The notes: a model not told the origin generated them from the sequence alone. Positions 7,668-17,233 are shown, counted from the first letter of the stretch. The stretch: DNA of 64,000 bases from Eggerthella lenta DSM 2243 (GCF_000024265.1 NC_013204.1:1290180-1354179), one strand, 5' to 3'. Made by a program: numbers and translations.

Positions 7668-9242
7668 ATGCGGAAGCTCGAAGAGGTGCTCGAGGATTGG
7701 GAGGCCGTCATCGGCCTGGAGATCCATGCCGAGCTCACCACGCTCGACACCAAGATGTTCTGCGGCTGCAAGCTGGAGTTCGGCGCCGAGCCGAACACGC
7801 ACACGTGCCCCGTGTGCCTGGGGATGCCGGGCGCGCTGCCCGTGCCGAACCGCGCGGCCATCGAGTCCATCGTGCTGGCGGGCCTGGCCACGAACTGCGA
7901 CATCGAGAAGCACTCGATGTTCTACCGTAAAACGTACATGTACCCCGACATGTCGAAGAACTACCAGACCACGCAGGGCCCCGTGGCGTTCTGCATGCGC
8001 GGCCACCTCGACCTCGACGTGGACGGCGCGGCCGCCAAGGAGCGCATCGACCTGGACGGCCTCGACGTGGGCGAGAGCCGCGGCAACGTGACGCGCACCG
8101 AGACCGGCTACACCGCGCACGTGGGCATCACGCGCATACATATGGAGGAGGACGCGGGCAAGATGGTGCACATCGGCGGCGGCGAAGGCCGCATCGCCGG
8201 CGCCACGCACTCGCTGGTGGACTACAACCGCGCAGGCACCCCGCTCACCGAGCTGGTCACCGAGCCCGACCTGCGCACGCCCGAGGAGGCGCGCCTGTTC
8301 ATGCAGAAGCTGCGCCAGATCTACCTGGCGCTGGGCATCTCCGACTGCTCGATGGAAGAGGGCTCCATGCGCTGCGACGGCAACGTGAGCCTGCGCCGCC
8401 GCGGGGCAAAGGAGTTCGGCGTGAAGACCGAGCTCAAGAACATGAACAGCTTCAAGAACCTCCACGACGGCCTGGCCTACGAGATCTGCCGCCAGGCGGA
8501 AGTGCTCGAGGAGGGCGGCCAGATCTTCCAGGAAACGCGGCATTGGGACCCGTCGGCCAAGCGCACCATCGTGATGCGCGTGAAAGAGACGGCCGACGAC
8601 TACCGCCTGTTCCCCGATCCGGATCTCGCGCCCTACGACCTTACGGACGAGTGGATCGATTCCGTGCGCGCGAAGCTGCCCGAGCTGCCCGACCAGAAGG
8701 CGGCCCGCTTCGAGGACGCGTTCGGCCTGAGCGCCTACGATGCGCGCCACTTGGTGGAGCATCGCGCCACGGCCGACTTCTTCGAGGCGTGCATGGAGCT
8801 GGCCGGCGCCGATGCGGCCAAGCTGGCGAAGCCGGTGGCGAACCTCGTCATCAACGACGTGACCGCCTACCTGAACGCGCACGAAGGCGTTCAGCTGGCC
8901 GACACGCCGCTTACCCCGGCGCGCGCGCTTGCGCTCGTGCGTCTCACCGCCGAGGACGCCATCTCGTCCAAGCAGGCCAAAGAGGTGTTCGCGGCCGTGC
9001 TCGACGAGGACAAGGATCCGGCCGCCATCGTGGAGGAGCGCGGCATGAAGCAGGTGTCCGACACGGGCGCCATCGAAGCCGTCGTCGACGCGGTGCTGGC
9101 CGCCAACCCCGACAAGGTGGCGCAGTACCAGGGCGGCAAGACCGGTCTCATCGGGTTCTTCGTGGGCCAGTGCATGAAGGAGATGCGCGGCCAGGGCAAC
9201 CCGAAGCTCATCAACGAGCTTCTGGCGAAGAAGCTCGGGTAA
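7668..9242 (+). CDS. gatB: Aspartyl/glutamyl-tRNA amidotransferase subunit B
   Basis: 524 residues. GatB binds the misacylated tRNA, phosphorylates the acyl side chain with ATP and accepts ammonia from GatA. Visible signatures are AVIGLEIHAELTT at the N-terminus, HTCPVCLGMPGALPV, YPDMSKNYQTTQ, RIHMEEDAGK and the C-terminal helical tail domain ending VGQCMKEMRGQGNPK. It begins 3 nt after the gatA stop. With gatC and gatA it forms a complete operon, which implies this organism makes Gln-tRNA and/or Asn-tRNA by transamidation. Confidence 0.96.
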   Translation: MRKLEEVLEDWEAVIGLEIHAELTTLDTKMFCGCKLEFGAEPNTHTCPVCLGMPGALPVPNRAAIESIVLAGLATNCDIEKHSMFYRKTYMYPDMSKNYQTTQGPVAFCMRGHLDLDVDGAAAKERIDLDGLDVGESRGNVTRTETGYTAHVGITRIHMEEDAGKMVHIGGGEGRIAGATHSLVDYNRAGTPLTELVTEPDLRTPEEARLFMQKLRQIYLALGISDCSMEEGSMRCDGNVSLRRRGAKEFGVKTELKNMNSFKNLHDGLAYEICRQAEVLEEGGQIFQETRHWDPSAKRTIVMRVKETADDYRLFPDPDLAPYDLTDEWIDSVRAKLPELPDQKAARFEDAFGLSAYDARHLVEHRATADFFEACMELAGADAAKLAKPVANLVINDVTAYLNAHEGVQLADTPLTPARALALVRLTAEDAISSKQAKEVFAAVLDEDKDPAAIVEERGMKQVSDTGAIEAVVDAVLAANPDKVAQYQGGKTGLIGFFVGQCMKEMRGQGNPKLINELLAKKLG

Positions 9243-9247
9243 GCATG

Positions 9248-9281
9248 CGCGCCGCCGCCTCGGGATAGGCGGCGGCGCGCT
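9248..9281 (+). terminator. Terminator of gatCAB
   Basis: A 13-bp GC-only perfect stem (GCGCGCCGCCGCC and its complement) with an 8-nt loop begins 6 nt after the gatB stop and is followed by TTCGTTCTCG. Confidence 0.7.
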
Positions 9282-9305
9282 TCGTTCTCGTAAAGGGGAA
9301 GACCA

Positions 9306-10820
9306 ATGGATTTCAATGAGATGCTCGTCGGCATCACCGGCGAGGTGAGCGGGTTTCTGTACACGTACATCCTGCTCGTCCTGCTCGTGTTCGTGGGCGT
9401 GTACTTCACGATCCGCACGAAAGGCGTGCAGATCCGCTTCATCAAGGACATGTTCACGCAGTTGACGGAGAAGAAGCACGTCAAGGGCGAGCGCTCCATC
9501 TCGTCGTTCCAGGCGCTCATGGTGTCTACGGCCTCGCGCGTGGGCACGGGCAACATCGCGGGCGTGGCCACGGCCATCGCCACGGGCGGCCCGGGCGCGG
9601 TGTTCTGGATGTGGCTCATGGCCATCGTGGGCGCGGCGTCGGCGTTCGTCGAGTCCACCCTCGCGCAGATCTGGAAGGTGCGCGGCAAGGAGGGCGAGTT
9701 CCGCGGCGGCCCGGCCTACTACATCGAGAAGGCGCTCGGCAAGCGTTGGCTGGGCATCCTGTTCGCCGTGCTGCTCATCCTGTGCTTCGCGTTCGGCTTC
9801 AACGGCCTGCAGGCCTTCAACGCCACCTCGGCGCTGGAATACTACATTCCCGACTACGCCACGAACGGCACGGCCATCGCCTGCGGCATCGTGCTGGCGG
9901 TGATGACCGCGTTCGTCATTTTCGGCGGCGCGAAGCGCATCAGCGTCATCACGTCCATCATCGTGCCCATCATGGCCATCGGCTACATCGCCATCGCGGT
10001 GTGGACCACCCTCTCCAACATCACGGAGCTGCCGGGCGTGTTCGCGATGGTGTTCGCCTCGGCCTTCGACGTGCAGGCCATCTTCGGCGGATTCGCGGGT
10101 TCGGTGGTCATGCTGGGCATCAAGCGCGGCCTGTACTCTAACGAGGCCGGCATGGGCTCGGCGCCGAATGCTGCGGCCACGGCGTCGGTGTCGCATCCCT
10201 GCAAGCAGGGTCTCGTGCAGAGCCTGTCCGTGTACATCGACACGCTGCTCATCTGCACGTGCTCGGCTATGATGGTGCTCGTGTTCTACGTGCAGGATCC
10301 GCAGGCGGCTTCCGCCCTTAACGGCATGCCGCTCGTGCAGATGGCCGTGAACAACTCGGTGGGCGAGTTCGGCATCCACTTCATCACGTTCGCCATCTTC
10401 GCCTTCGCGTTCTCCAGCCTCATCGGCAACTATTTCTACGCCGAGAACAACCTGCGCTTCATCAAGGGCGACAGCAAGGCGCTGCTGTTCGTGTTCCGCG
10501 TGGTGTGCCTGTGCGTGGTGTTCTACGGCGCCGTGAACAGCTTCGACTTGGCGTGGAACCTCGCGGACATCTTCATGGGCTTCATGGCGCTCGTGAACCT
10601 CATCGCCCTGCTCTTCCTTGGAAAATGGGCGCTTGCGGCGCTCGACGACTACACGCGCCAGCGTAAGGAGGGCATCGATCCGGTGTTCGTGGCCGATCGC
10701 ATTCCCGGTATGCCGAAGACCGAATGCTGGCACGTGTCCGAGGTGCACGACTACGGCAAGCCGCCGGTCAAGGAGTATCTGGACGACGCGCTCGACCCCG
10801 AGTACGTCGGGCTGAACTGA
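9306..10820 (+). CDS. Sodium:alanine symporter family (AGCS) transporter
   Basis: 504 residues with about 10-11 hydrophobic segments. AGCS signatures are present: FQALMVSTASRVGTGNIAGV (about residues 68-87), GGPGAVFWMW and the GLYSNEAGMGSAPNAAATA block (about 276-294), which lines the substrate and Na+ path. It imports alanine or glycine, or a similar small amino acid, driven by Na+. Start ATG preceded by AAGGGGAAG. Monocistronic after the gatB terminator. Confidence 0.93.
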   Translation: MDFNEMLVGITGEVSGFLYTYILLVLLVFVGVYFTIRTKGVQIRFIKDMFTQLTEKKHVKGERSISSFQALMVSTASRVGTGNIAGVATAIATGGPGAVFWMWLMAIVGAASAFVESTLAQIWKVRGKEGEFRGGPAYYIEKALGKRWLGILFAVLLILCFAFGFNGLQAFNATSALEYYIPDYATNGTAIACGIVLAVMTAFVIFGGAKRISVITSIIVPIMAIGYIAIAVWTTLSNITELPGVFAMVFASAFDVQAIFGGFAGSVVMLGIKRGLYSNEAGMGSAPNAAATASVSHPCKQGLVQSLSVYIDTLLICTCSAMMVLVFYVQDPQAASALNGMPLVQMAVNNSVGEFGIHFITFAIFAFAFSSLIGNYFYAENNLRFIKGDSKALLFVFRVVCLCVVFYGAVNSFDLAWNLADIFMGFMALVNLIALLFLGKWALAALDDYTRQRKEGIDPVFVADRIPGMPKTECWHVSEVHDYGKPPVKEYLDDALDPEYVGLN

Positions 10821-10898
10821 CGCGCGCCGCTGGACGGGCGTGGTAGGATAGAGGGAAACGCGCGCGGGCGGGCGGCGCGCCTTGGGAAAGGAAGCGGC

Positions 10899-11183
10899 AT
10901 GGCTGACGACGACCGTCGCGCGGGCGACTGGCAGAAGCGCGACCTGCGCAAGAACGCGAACGACCTGATCGAAGAGCCGAACCAGAAGGCTTGGTGCAAG
11001 CAGACGTTTTGGATCGTGTTCTTCCTCATCGTGTTCTGGCCGGTGGGTATCGTGCTGTGCTGGAGGAGCAGCTGGCATATCGTGGCGAAGGTCCTCGCTT
11101 CGGTGGCGGTGGCGTTCATGGTGTACTTCTCGGTGACCATGTACCAGGCTACGCAAGCGCTCATGGCGGCGGGCATGGCGTAG
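10899..11183 (+). CDS. Small membrane protein of unknown function
   Basis: 94 residues. A charged N-terminus (DDDRRAGDWQKRDLRKNAND) is followed by two hydrophobic segments (TFWIVFFLIVFWPVGIVLCW and VLASVAVAFMVYFSVTMY). GGGAAAGGAAG precedes the ATG. No family was recognised. It ends before a strong terminator, so it is probably its own unit, or read-through from the symporter. Confidence 0.75.
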   Translation: MADDDRRAGDWQKRDLRKNANDLIEEPNQKAWCKQTFWIVFFLIVFWPVGIVLCWRSSWHIVAKVLASVAVAFMVYFSVTMYQATQALMAAGMA

Positions 11184-11221
11184 GTCGTCCGCGCCGCTCG
11201 GTTCGCGACTCTCTGCGGAAG

Positions 11222-11266
11222 AAGGGTCGTCCCGCTCGCAACCGAGCGGGACGACCCTTGCTTTTT
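11222..11266 (+). terminator. Strong intrinsic terminator
   Basis: A 17-bp perfect stem (AAGGGTCGTCCCGCTCG and complement), CAAC loop, then GCTTTTTC. The T run lies on the plus strand, so it terminates the symporter/small membrane protein unit. Confidence 0.85.
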
Positions 11267-11396
11267 CGGAAGGCGAACGACTCCTGTGCGATTTTTCGCC
11301 TTTCGCCGCAAGAGCGTATCGCGAATGTTCCTTGTGCGCTATCATTTCCAACGAAAACAGTGATCCATTCAGTACGAGTTGCACAAGGATAACGAT

Positions 11397-12290
11397 ATGA
11401 CGAACTTCGCGAACGGTCACACGACCGTCCTGGCAGGCCACGGTTTCGCCGAGTCCGGCCCCTACCTCTTGATCAACGACGTAGAGCAAGGCGAGCAGCA
11501 CCGTTTTCCCGTGTTGGGCAAGACGTTCTCGTTGCGCCGCCTTCCCACGCGCCGCTGCGTGGGACGCTTCGATCTGGCGTCCTACACGAAGGAGGTGTGC
11601 CCGCTCAACGTGGAGCTGCTTCCCGATGCGAAGGACACGATGTGTCCGGCATGCCAGGAGGCCACGGGCTTCAACCCCTCGTTCTACTACGCCGACTTCA
11701 TCTCCGCCCAGCAGCGCGCCTACAACCTGACGCCGCATTTCACGTACCTGGCGTACTTCTCGCCGAAGCACGTGAAAGCCGGCATCTCGTCGGAGACGCG
11801 CGGCATCGAGCGCCTGCTGGAGCAGGGCGCCCGCGCGGCCCGCATCGTCGGCCGCTTCGGATGCGCCGACGACGCGCGCGAGCTGGAGGCGGCGCTGTGC
11901 GCGCAGCCCGGCATCCTGGAGACGATGCGCGCGTCGAAGAAAGTGGACTTGCTGGTGAACGAGCGCTTCGATTTCGTCGAGGCGAAGGCGGTGCTCGACG
12001 ACGTGGTGGAACGTCTGGGTCTCGAGGGCGCTGAGCCGGCTCAGGACCTGTCGCCCCACTACTTCGGCGGCCCGTCGCCCGACTGCCACGACTTGCAGGT
12101 GCCCGAAGGCCACGACGGCGAATGCGGCGGACGCTGCATCGGCATGGTGGGCGGCGCGCTGGTGTTCCAGCAGGAGGGCACGAACTACGTCGTGTCAGTC
12201 AAAGAGTGGGAGTCGCACGAGGTCGAGCTGCTGCTGGACGAAGTGGTGTGCACGTACGACTTCGCGCCCCAACAGTTCTCCTTGTTCTAA
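11397..12290 (+). CDS. DUF2797 domain protein
   Basis: 297 residues. The core HFTYLAYFSPKHVKAGISSE plus a following EQGARAARIVGRFGCADDAR matches the DUF2797 pattern, a GIY-YIG-like fold of unknown activity. The N-terminal part has a CPACQE zinc-type pair and other cysteines (CVGRFD, EVCPLN). The ATG at 11397 follows AAGGATAACGAT. The C-terminal third (DCHDLQVPEGHDGECGGRC) is also cysteine and histidine rich, which suggests metal binding. Stands alone between two terminator or repeat regions. Confidence 0.65.
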   Translation: MTNFANGHTTVLAGHGFAESGPYLLINDVEQGEQHRFPVLGKTFSLRRLPTRRCVGRFDLASYTKEVCPLNVELLPDAKDTMCPACQEATGFNPSFYYADFISAQQRAYNLTPHFTYLAYFSPKHVKAGISSETRGIERLLEQGARAARIVGRFGCADDARELEAALCAQPGILETMRASKKVDLLVNERFDFVEAKAVLDDVVERLGLEGAEPAQDLSPHYFGGPSPDCHDLQVPEGHDGECGGRCIGMVGGALVFQQEGTNYVVSVKEWESHEVELLLDEVVCTYDFAPQQFSLF

Positions 12291-12900
12291 GGCGGGGTGG
12301 GCGAGGGCGTGCGCCTTCGCCCCGACGGCGGCATCGCGTGTGCGGTATCGACCGAAATGCCGCAGATCCGGCTTCCCTCGACTTCCTTGCCTTTTCTACG
12401 GGCAGGCTTCATTGCGGCTTCGGAATCGCTGCTTTTCAGGAACGGCACGGATGGTCGGTTCGATCTGCTGCAAAAACGGGTTTTTGGCGGCAAGGGGAAC
12501 GAACGCTCCCGGCGGAAATCTTGCGACCAGGTGTTTTTCAGGCTTCCCCGTGTTCGAGGGCTTTCGGTGGCGCTGAAGCCGCGAAATTGCTGCCAAGAAC
12601 CCGTTTTTGCAGCAGATAGCTCAGTCCAAAGCGTACATCCGTCGCTTGATGCGGACGGCGTTTTTCCGCGTGCGGGGAATCGATAGGATGCAGCGTCCTT
12701 TTCTTCGGCTAAACATTCTTTCCTCGAGGTGCGGCGAGCCGTGATCGCGCTCCTTCTATGACGTAAAATAAAGCGGTTGTCCGAAACGTTCTGCAAACGG
12801 CTTGCTTTACTACTCTACTGTGATAAAGTACTACCAGCAAACGAACGGCGTGCGCGGCCGCGTGCGAACCGGCGAAACGATGCAGCGAAGGAAGAGAACC
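12291..12900. other. 610-bp intergenic region before the his cluster
   Basis: No gene was seen. It holds the inverted-repeat element B (12463-12617) and an AT-richer stretch near 12760-12840 (GTAAAATAAAG, GTGATAAAGT) that probably contains the his promoter. No convincing -35/-10 pair, T-box or histidine-codon leader peptide was found. Confidence 0.6.
12463..12617. repeat. Long-arm inverted-repeat element B
   Basis: 31-nt arms at 12463-12493 (starting ATCTGCTGCAAAAACGGG) and 12587-12617 pair with two mismatches around a 93-nt interior. Same family as elements A and C: every arm has the pattern GC-A/T-GCAAAAACG, three variable bases, then a TTTGG block. Confidence 0.8.
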
Positions 12901-14565
12901 ATGGATTACGTGACACCGGCAGGGTTCAGAGACGTGCTATCCGACGAGGCGTGCATGCGCGAGCGCATCGCTCGCGACGTGCAGGCATGCTTCGCGGCGC
13001 GCGGCTACCTGCCCATCGAGACGCCGACGCTGGAGGTCATGGACGTCATGCGCGCGGGCGGCCGTATGCCCGGCTCTCCCTTCAAGTTCTTCGACGCGAG
13101 CGGCGACCTTCTGGCCATGCGCCCCGACGTGACGCTGCAGGTGGCGCGCATGTGCGCGACGCGCCTCGCGGGCCAGCCGGGGCCGTTCCGCTTCCGTTAC
13201 ATGCAGCGCGTGTTCCGCGAGGCCGAAGGGCGCATGCAGGCGCAGGCGCGCGAGATGACGCAGATCGGCGTGGAATGCATCGGCGAGGCCGGGCCGCAAG
13301 CCGACGCGGAGGTGGTGGAGCTCATGGCGGAGGCGCTGGAGCTCGCGGGCGCGCGCGGCTGCAAGCTGGCCCTGGCCACGGTGGGCGTGCTGCGCGCGCT
13401 GCTGGCGGCCAGCGGGGCGTCCGCGCAGTGGACCGAGCGGGTGCTGGCGGCGTTCCACGCCTCGAACTTCGTGGAGGTCGACCGGCTCACGGGTGAGGCG
13501 GCGGCCGTGCCGCCCGTGTTCGCCGCGGCCATCCGCGCGCTGCCGCGCATCCGCGGCGGGCGCGAGGCGGTGGAGGAGGTGCGCGCGCTCGTGGCGCCCC
13601 TGGGGTGCGAGGACGGCCTCGACGACTTTGCCCGCACCTGCGACCTGCTGGCCGAGGCGGGCTTGGCCGACCGCATCCTCGTGGACTTCTCGGTGATGAG
13701 CTCGTTCGATTACTACACCGGCATCGTGTTCGAGGCCTACGCGCCCGAGCTGGGCACGCCGCTGGGCAGCGGCGGGCGCTACGACAACATGATCGGCTCG
13801 TACGGCGAGAGCCGCCCGGCCGCCGGCTTCGCGTTCTCGTTGGAGCAGGCCATGGCCGCGGCCGCCGCCGCCGAGCGCTCGGTCGACGACGAAGCCGCGC
13901 GCCCGCTGCGCATCGCGGTGCCGAAGGGCTCGCTCAACGCCGACACGGTTGCCGCGCTCGAGGCCGCGGGCCTCGATACGACCGGGCTCGACGACCCCGG
14001 CCGTCAGCTCATCATCCGCAACCCCGGCGTCGAGTACGTCATCGTGCGGCCCACCGACGCGCCCGCGTTCGTGTCGCTGGGCGCGGCCGACTGCGGCATC
14101 TGCGGGAAGGACTCGCTGCTGGAAGCGCAGTCCGACGTCGTCGAGCTGGTCGACCTCGGATACGGCGCATGCCGCTTCGTGGTGGCCGAGCCCGCCGGTG
14201 CGGCCGAGGCCACAGGCGAGCACTACCGCCGCCTGGGATCGCTGCGCATCGCCACGAAGTACCCCAACATCACGCGCGCCCACTACGCGAAGACGGGCAC
14301 GCAGGTGGAAATCGTGAAGCTGCACGGCAACATCGAGCTGGCGCCCCTCACGGGCATGGCCGAGCGCATCGTCGACATCACGGCCACCGGCACCACGCTC
14401 AAGGAGAACGACCTCGTGGTGGTGGACGAAGTCCTTTCGTCGACCGCGCGCTTCTTCTCGAACACCTGCGCGTTCCGCACGGACGCGCGTATCGTACAAT
14501 TGGCGAATACGCTGCAGCGGAACGCGGAAGCCTCCGCGAGCCCGGCCGGCGAGGAAAAGGAGTAG
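12901..14565 (+). CDS. hisZG: HisZ-HisG fusion: ATP phosphoribosyltransferase regulatory plus catalytic subunits
   Basis: 554 residues. Residues 1 to about 330 are a HisRS-like HisZ domain (DYVTPAGFRDVL, AMRPDVTLQVAR, YYTGIVFEAY, SGGRYDNM). Residues from about 335 are a short-form HisG (LRIAVPKGSL, DCGICGKDSLLEA, ITATGTTLKENDLVVVDEVL). Short HisG enzymes need HisZ to catalyse the first step of histidine synthesis (ATP + PRPP) and to respond to histidine; here both are on one chain. The ATG at 12901 has GGAAGAG upstream; earlier in-frame starts add only unconserved residues. First gene of the his cluster, 3 nt before hisD. Confidence 0.93.
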   Translation: MDYVTPAGFRDVLSDEACMRERIARDVQACFAARGYLPIETPTLEVMDVMRAGGRMPGSPFKFFDASGDLLAMRPDVTLQVARMCATRLAGQPGPFRFRYMQRVFREAEGRMQAQAREMTQIGVECIGEAGPQADAEVVELMAEALELAGARGCKLALATVGVLRALLAASGASAQWTERVLAAFHASNFVEVDRLTGEAAAVPPVFAAAIRALPRIRGGREAVEEVRALVAPLGCEDGLDDFARTCDLLAEAGLADRILVDFSVMSSFDYYTGIVFEAYAPELGTPLGSGGRYDNMIGSYGESRPAAGFAFSLEQAMAAAAAAERSVDDEAARPLRIAVPKGSLNADTVAALEAAGLDTTGLDDPGRQLIIRNPGVEYVIVRPTDAPAFVSLGAADCGICGKDSLLEAQSDVVELVDLGYGACRFVVAEPAGAAEATGEHYRRLGSLRIATKYPNITRAHYAKTGTQVEIVKLHGNIELAPLTGMAERIVDITATGTTLKENDLVVVDEVLSSTARFFSNTCAFRTDARIVQLANTLQRNAEASASPAGEEKE

Positions 14566-14568
14566 CCC

Positions 14569-15927
14569 ATGCGCCGCATCATCTTGCAACCTGGCGAGCA
14601 GTTCACCAACGCCCACCTCAAGCGCACCGGCGCGTTCAACGCCCAGGCCCTGACGGCGGCCACCGCCATCATCGAGGGCGTGCGCGAGCGCGGCGACGAG
14701 GCCCTGCGCGCCTACACCGAGCAGTTCGACGGCGTGCGCGTGGAGGAGTTCCGCGTGTCGCAGGCGGCTATCGCAGAAGCCATCGTGAACGTCGACGACA
14801 AGACGGCGCGCGCCCTGCGTCAGGCCGCCGCACAGATCCGCGACTTCCACGAGCGCCAGAAGCAGCAGAGCTGGTTCACCGTGCGCGAGGACGGCGCGCT
14901 CGTGGGCTCGAAGGTGGAGCCGCTGGAATCCGTGGGCATCTACGTGCCGGGCGGGCGCGCGCTGTACCCGTCGTCGGTGCTGATGAACGCGCTGCCGGCC
15001 GCCGTGGCCGGCGTGAAGCGCATCGTATGCGTGACGCCGCCGACGGCCGACGGAACGCTGGATCCGGCCATTTTGGAGGCGTGCCGCATCTCGGGCGTCA
15101 CCGAAATCTACGCGGTGGGCGGCGCGCAGGCCATCGCCGCGCTGGCGTACGGCACCGAGTCCATCGCGCCCGTGGCCAAGATCACCGGACCCGGCAACGC
15201 CTACGTGGCGGCGGCGAAGAAGGTGGTGTCGGGCGATGTGGGCATCGACATGATCGCCGGCCCGTCCGAGGTGTGCGTCGTGGCCGACTCCACGGCCGAT
15301 CCGGCGCTCGTGGCCATCGACCTCATGGCGCAGGCCGAGCACGACCCGCTGGCCGCCTGCTACCTGGTTACGTTCGATGCGGCCTACGCCGACGAGGTGG
15401 AGCGCATGGTTGAGCGCCACCTCAAGTCGTCCACACGCGCCGAGATCACGGCGGCATCGCTGGCCGACCAGGGCCTCATCGTCGTGTGCGACAGCATGCC
15501 GCAAGCCATCGAGGCCGTGAACGCCATCGCGCCCGAACACCTCGAGCTGCACGTCGACCACGCCTTCGACCTCTTGGGCGCCATCCGCAACGCGGGCGCC
15601 ATCTTCCTGGGCGCCTGGACGCCCGAGGCCGTGGGCGACTACGCCGCCGGCCCGAACCACACGCTGCCCACGGGCGGCACGGCGCGCTACGCCTCGCCGT
15701 TGTCGGTGGACGAGTTCGTGAAGAAGTCGAGCGTCATCCAGTATTCGTCGCAGGCGCTCGCCCGCGATGCCGACATGGTAACCACCATCGCGCGCCACGA
15801 GGGCCTGTGGGCGCACGCCATGAGCGTGGAGATGCGCAAGAACCTGCTCGACACGGGCAACGTGTATGGGATCGAGGGCGGCGACGGAGCGGGCCGCGCG
15901 GCCGGAGACGGGGGTGCCGATGCGTAG
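14569..15927 (+). CDS. hisD: Histidinol dehydrogenase
   Basis: 452 residues. Catalyses the last two oxidations, histidinol to histidine, with NAD+ and a catalytic Zn. Key blocks: ESVGIYVPGGRALYPSSVLM, KITGPGNAYVAAAKK, GIDMIAGPSEV, AQAEHDPLA (the EHD metal and catalytic region) and GPNHTLPTGG. The C-terminus runs about 15 residues past the family norm and is Gly/Ala rich. The last 8 nt overlap the hisC start. Confidence 0.96.
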   Translation: MRRIILQPGEQFTNAHLKRTGAFNAQALTAATAIIEGVRERGDEALRAYTEQFDGVRVEEFRVSQAAIAEAIVNVDDKTARALRQAAAQIRDFHERQKQQSWFTVREDGALVGSKVEPLESVGIYVPGGRALYPSSVLMNALPAAVAGVKRIVCVTPPTADGTLDPAILEACRISGVTEIYAVGGAQAIAALAYGTESIAPVAKITGPGNAYVAAAKKVVSGDVGIDMIAGPSEVCVVADSTADPALVAIDLMAQAEHDPLAACYLVTFDAAYADEVERMVERHLKSSTRAEITAASLADQGLIVVCDSMPQAIEAVNAIAPEHLELHVDHAFDLLGAIRNAGAIFLGAWTPEAVGDYAAGPNHTLPTGGTARYASPLSVDEFVKKSSVIQYSSQALARDADMVTTIARHEGLWAHAMSVEMRKNLLDTGNVYGIEGGDGAGRAAGDGGADA

Positions 15928-17011
15928 CGTGTGCGCGGCCGCGCCCCAGCTGGCGGGCGTGGTGCCCTACGATCCGAAGTATTTGCCCGTCACCGCCGTC
16001 CTCTCGGCGAACGAGAACCCGCACGACGTCGACGACGAGATCCGCCGCGACATCATGCGCGAGGTGAAGCGCCTGCCCCTCAACCGCTACCCGGACCCGC
16101 TGGCCAACGACCTGCGCGACATGATCGCCGAAGCGAACGGGCTCGACCGCGACCAGGTGCTGGTGGGCAACGGGGGCGACGAGCTCTTGTTCAACCTGGC
16201 GCTGGCGTGGGGCGGGCCGGGGCGCACGTTCCTCAACCTGCCGCCCACGTTCTCGGTGTACGACGCGAACGCCCGCCTCACGAACACGTCGGTGGTGGAC
16301 GTGCCGCGCCGCGCCGACTTCTCCATCGACGAGGAGGCCGTGCTGGCGCGCGTCGCCGAGGGCGGTATCGACTACCTGGTGGTGACCAGCCCGAACAACC
16401 CCACGGGGCAGCTTGCCAGCGAGACGTTCATCCTCCGGCTGCTCGACGCCACCGATGCGCTCGTGATGGTGGACGAGGCTTACTTCGAGTTCTCGCGCCA
16501 GACGATGCGCCCGTATCTGGCGCAGCACAAGAACCTCGTCATCCTGCGCACGTTCTCGAAGGCGTTCAGCCTGGCCGGGGCGCGTATGGGCTACATCCTG
16601 GGAGACGCCGAGGTCGTGCGCGAGTTCGTCAAGGTGCGCCAGCCGTATTCGGTGGACGCCGTCTCGCAGGCCGTTGCGCGCGTGGTGTACGCGAACCGCG
16701 CGAAGTTCGAGCGCGGCATCCTGGCCGTCATCGAGGAGCGCGCCCGCCTGATCGAGGGACTGAAGAGGATTCCCGGCGTGAAGCCCTTCCCGTCGGATGC
16801 GAACTACGTGCTGTTCCGCGTGGAGAACGCGCCCGTCATCTGGGAGGCGCTGTACGAGCGCGGTGTGCTTGTGCGCGATTTCTCGCGTGCGGCGCATCTG
16901 GAGAACTGCCTGCGCGTGACCGTGGGCGCCTCCGAGGAGAACGACGCGTTTTTGCGCGCGCTGCGCGATGCGGTGATGGGCAAGTGCGATTTGAAGGTTC
17001 CGTCGACCTGA
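15920..17011 (+). CDS. hisC: Histidinol-phosphate aminotransferase
   Basis: 363 residues. PLP-dependent class I/II aminotransferase. The PLP lysine is in TFSKAFSLAGARMGY, with SPNNPTG and VDEAYFEF typical of HisC. It converts imidazole-acetol phosphate to histidinol phosphate. The ATG at 15920, inside the end of hisD, was chosen because it gives the family length; an in-frame start 18 codons upstream is possible. Confidence 0.95.
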   Translation: MRSVCAAAPQLAGVVPYDPKYLPVTAVLSANENPHDVDDEIRRDIMREVKRLPLNRYPDPLANDLRDMIAEANGLDRDQVLVGNGGDELLFNLALAWGGPGRTFLNLPPTFSVYDANARLTNTSVVDVPRRADFSIDEEAVLARVAEGGIDYLVVTSPNNPTGQLASETFILRLLDATDALVMVDEAYFEFSRQTMRPYLAQHKNLVILRTFSKAFSLAGARMGYILGDAEVVREFVKVRQPYSVDAVSQAVARVVYANRAKFERGILAVIEERARLIEGLKRIPGVKPFPSDANYVLFRVENAPVIWEALYERGVLVRDFSRAAHLENCLRVTVGASEENDAFLRALRDAVMGKCDLKVPST

Positions 17012-17213
17012 CGGCCGACGGAACGAGCCGACGGCTGCGACGCGAAGCTAGTCCCCGTAGGGGGCGGCTTCCCGTGGTGCCCGATCTCGCGGCGAGGTCG
17101 AGGACTCGCGTACCGAAGTATCCCCTACGGGGACTTCCTTCGGGGCGCGCTTCGTCCTCGCCCTCCCCACGATCTCGGGCACCACGGAAACCCTCGCTGA
17201 CGTTGCTGGACCA
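16997..17213 (+). repeat. Structured intergenic repeat, copy 1 (after hisC)
   Basis: Starts with a hairpin GTTCCGTCG/CGACGGAAC that includes the hisC stop, and has a GACGGCTGCGACGCG segment. Two long stems follow: CCGTGGTGCCCGA pairs with a segment near 17180, and AGTCCCCGTAGGGG (17050 region) pairs with its exact complement near 17126. It also has the invariant CGCGTACCGAAGTA motif and ends CTCGCTGACGTTGCTGGACCA. Same architecture as copies at 46.1, 50.9 and (reversed) 19.4 kb. It ends about 20 bp before hisB. Confidence 0.75.
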
Positions 17214-17233
17214 GCGATAAAGAAAGGCCAACC

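Noticed and set aside
11769-11777. GCACGTGAA as a further parS
   Set aside because: Flanking bases do not match the 16-mer; it is ordinary coding sequence in the DUF2797 gene.
7470-12113. A minus-strand open reading frame of over 1500 codons
   Set aside because: It runs antisense to gatA, gatB, the symporter and DUF2797, which are all clear families. Its composition is His/Arg/Val-rich shadow coding, a by-product of high GC.
12618-12900. T-box or histidine attenuator before hisZG
   Set aside because: No conserved T-box sequence, no run of histidine codons and no terminator/antiterminator pair could be seen.
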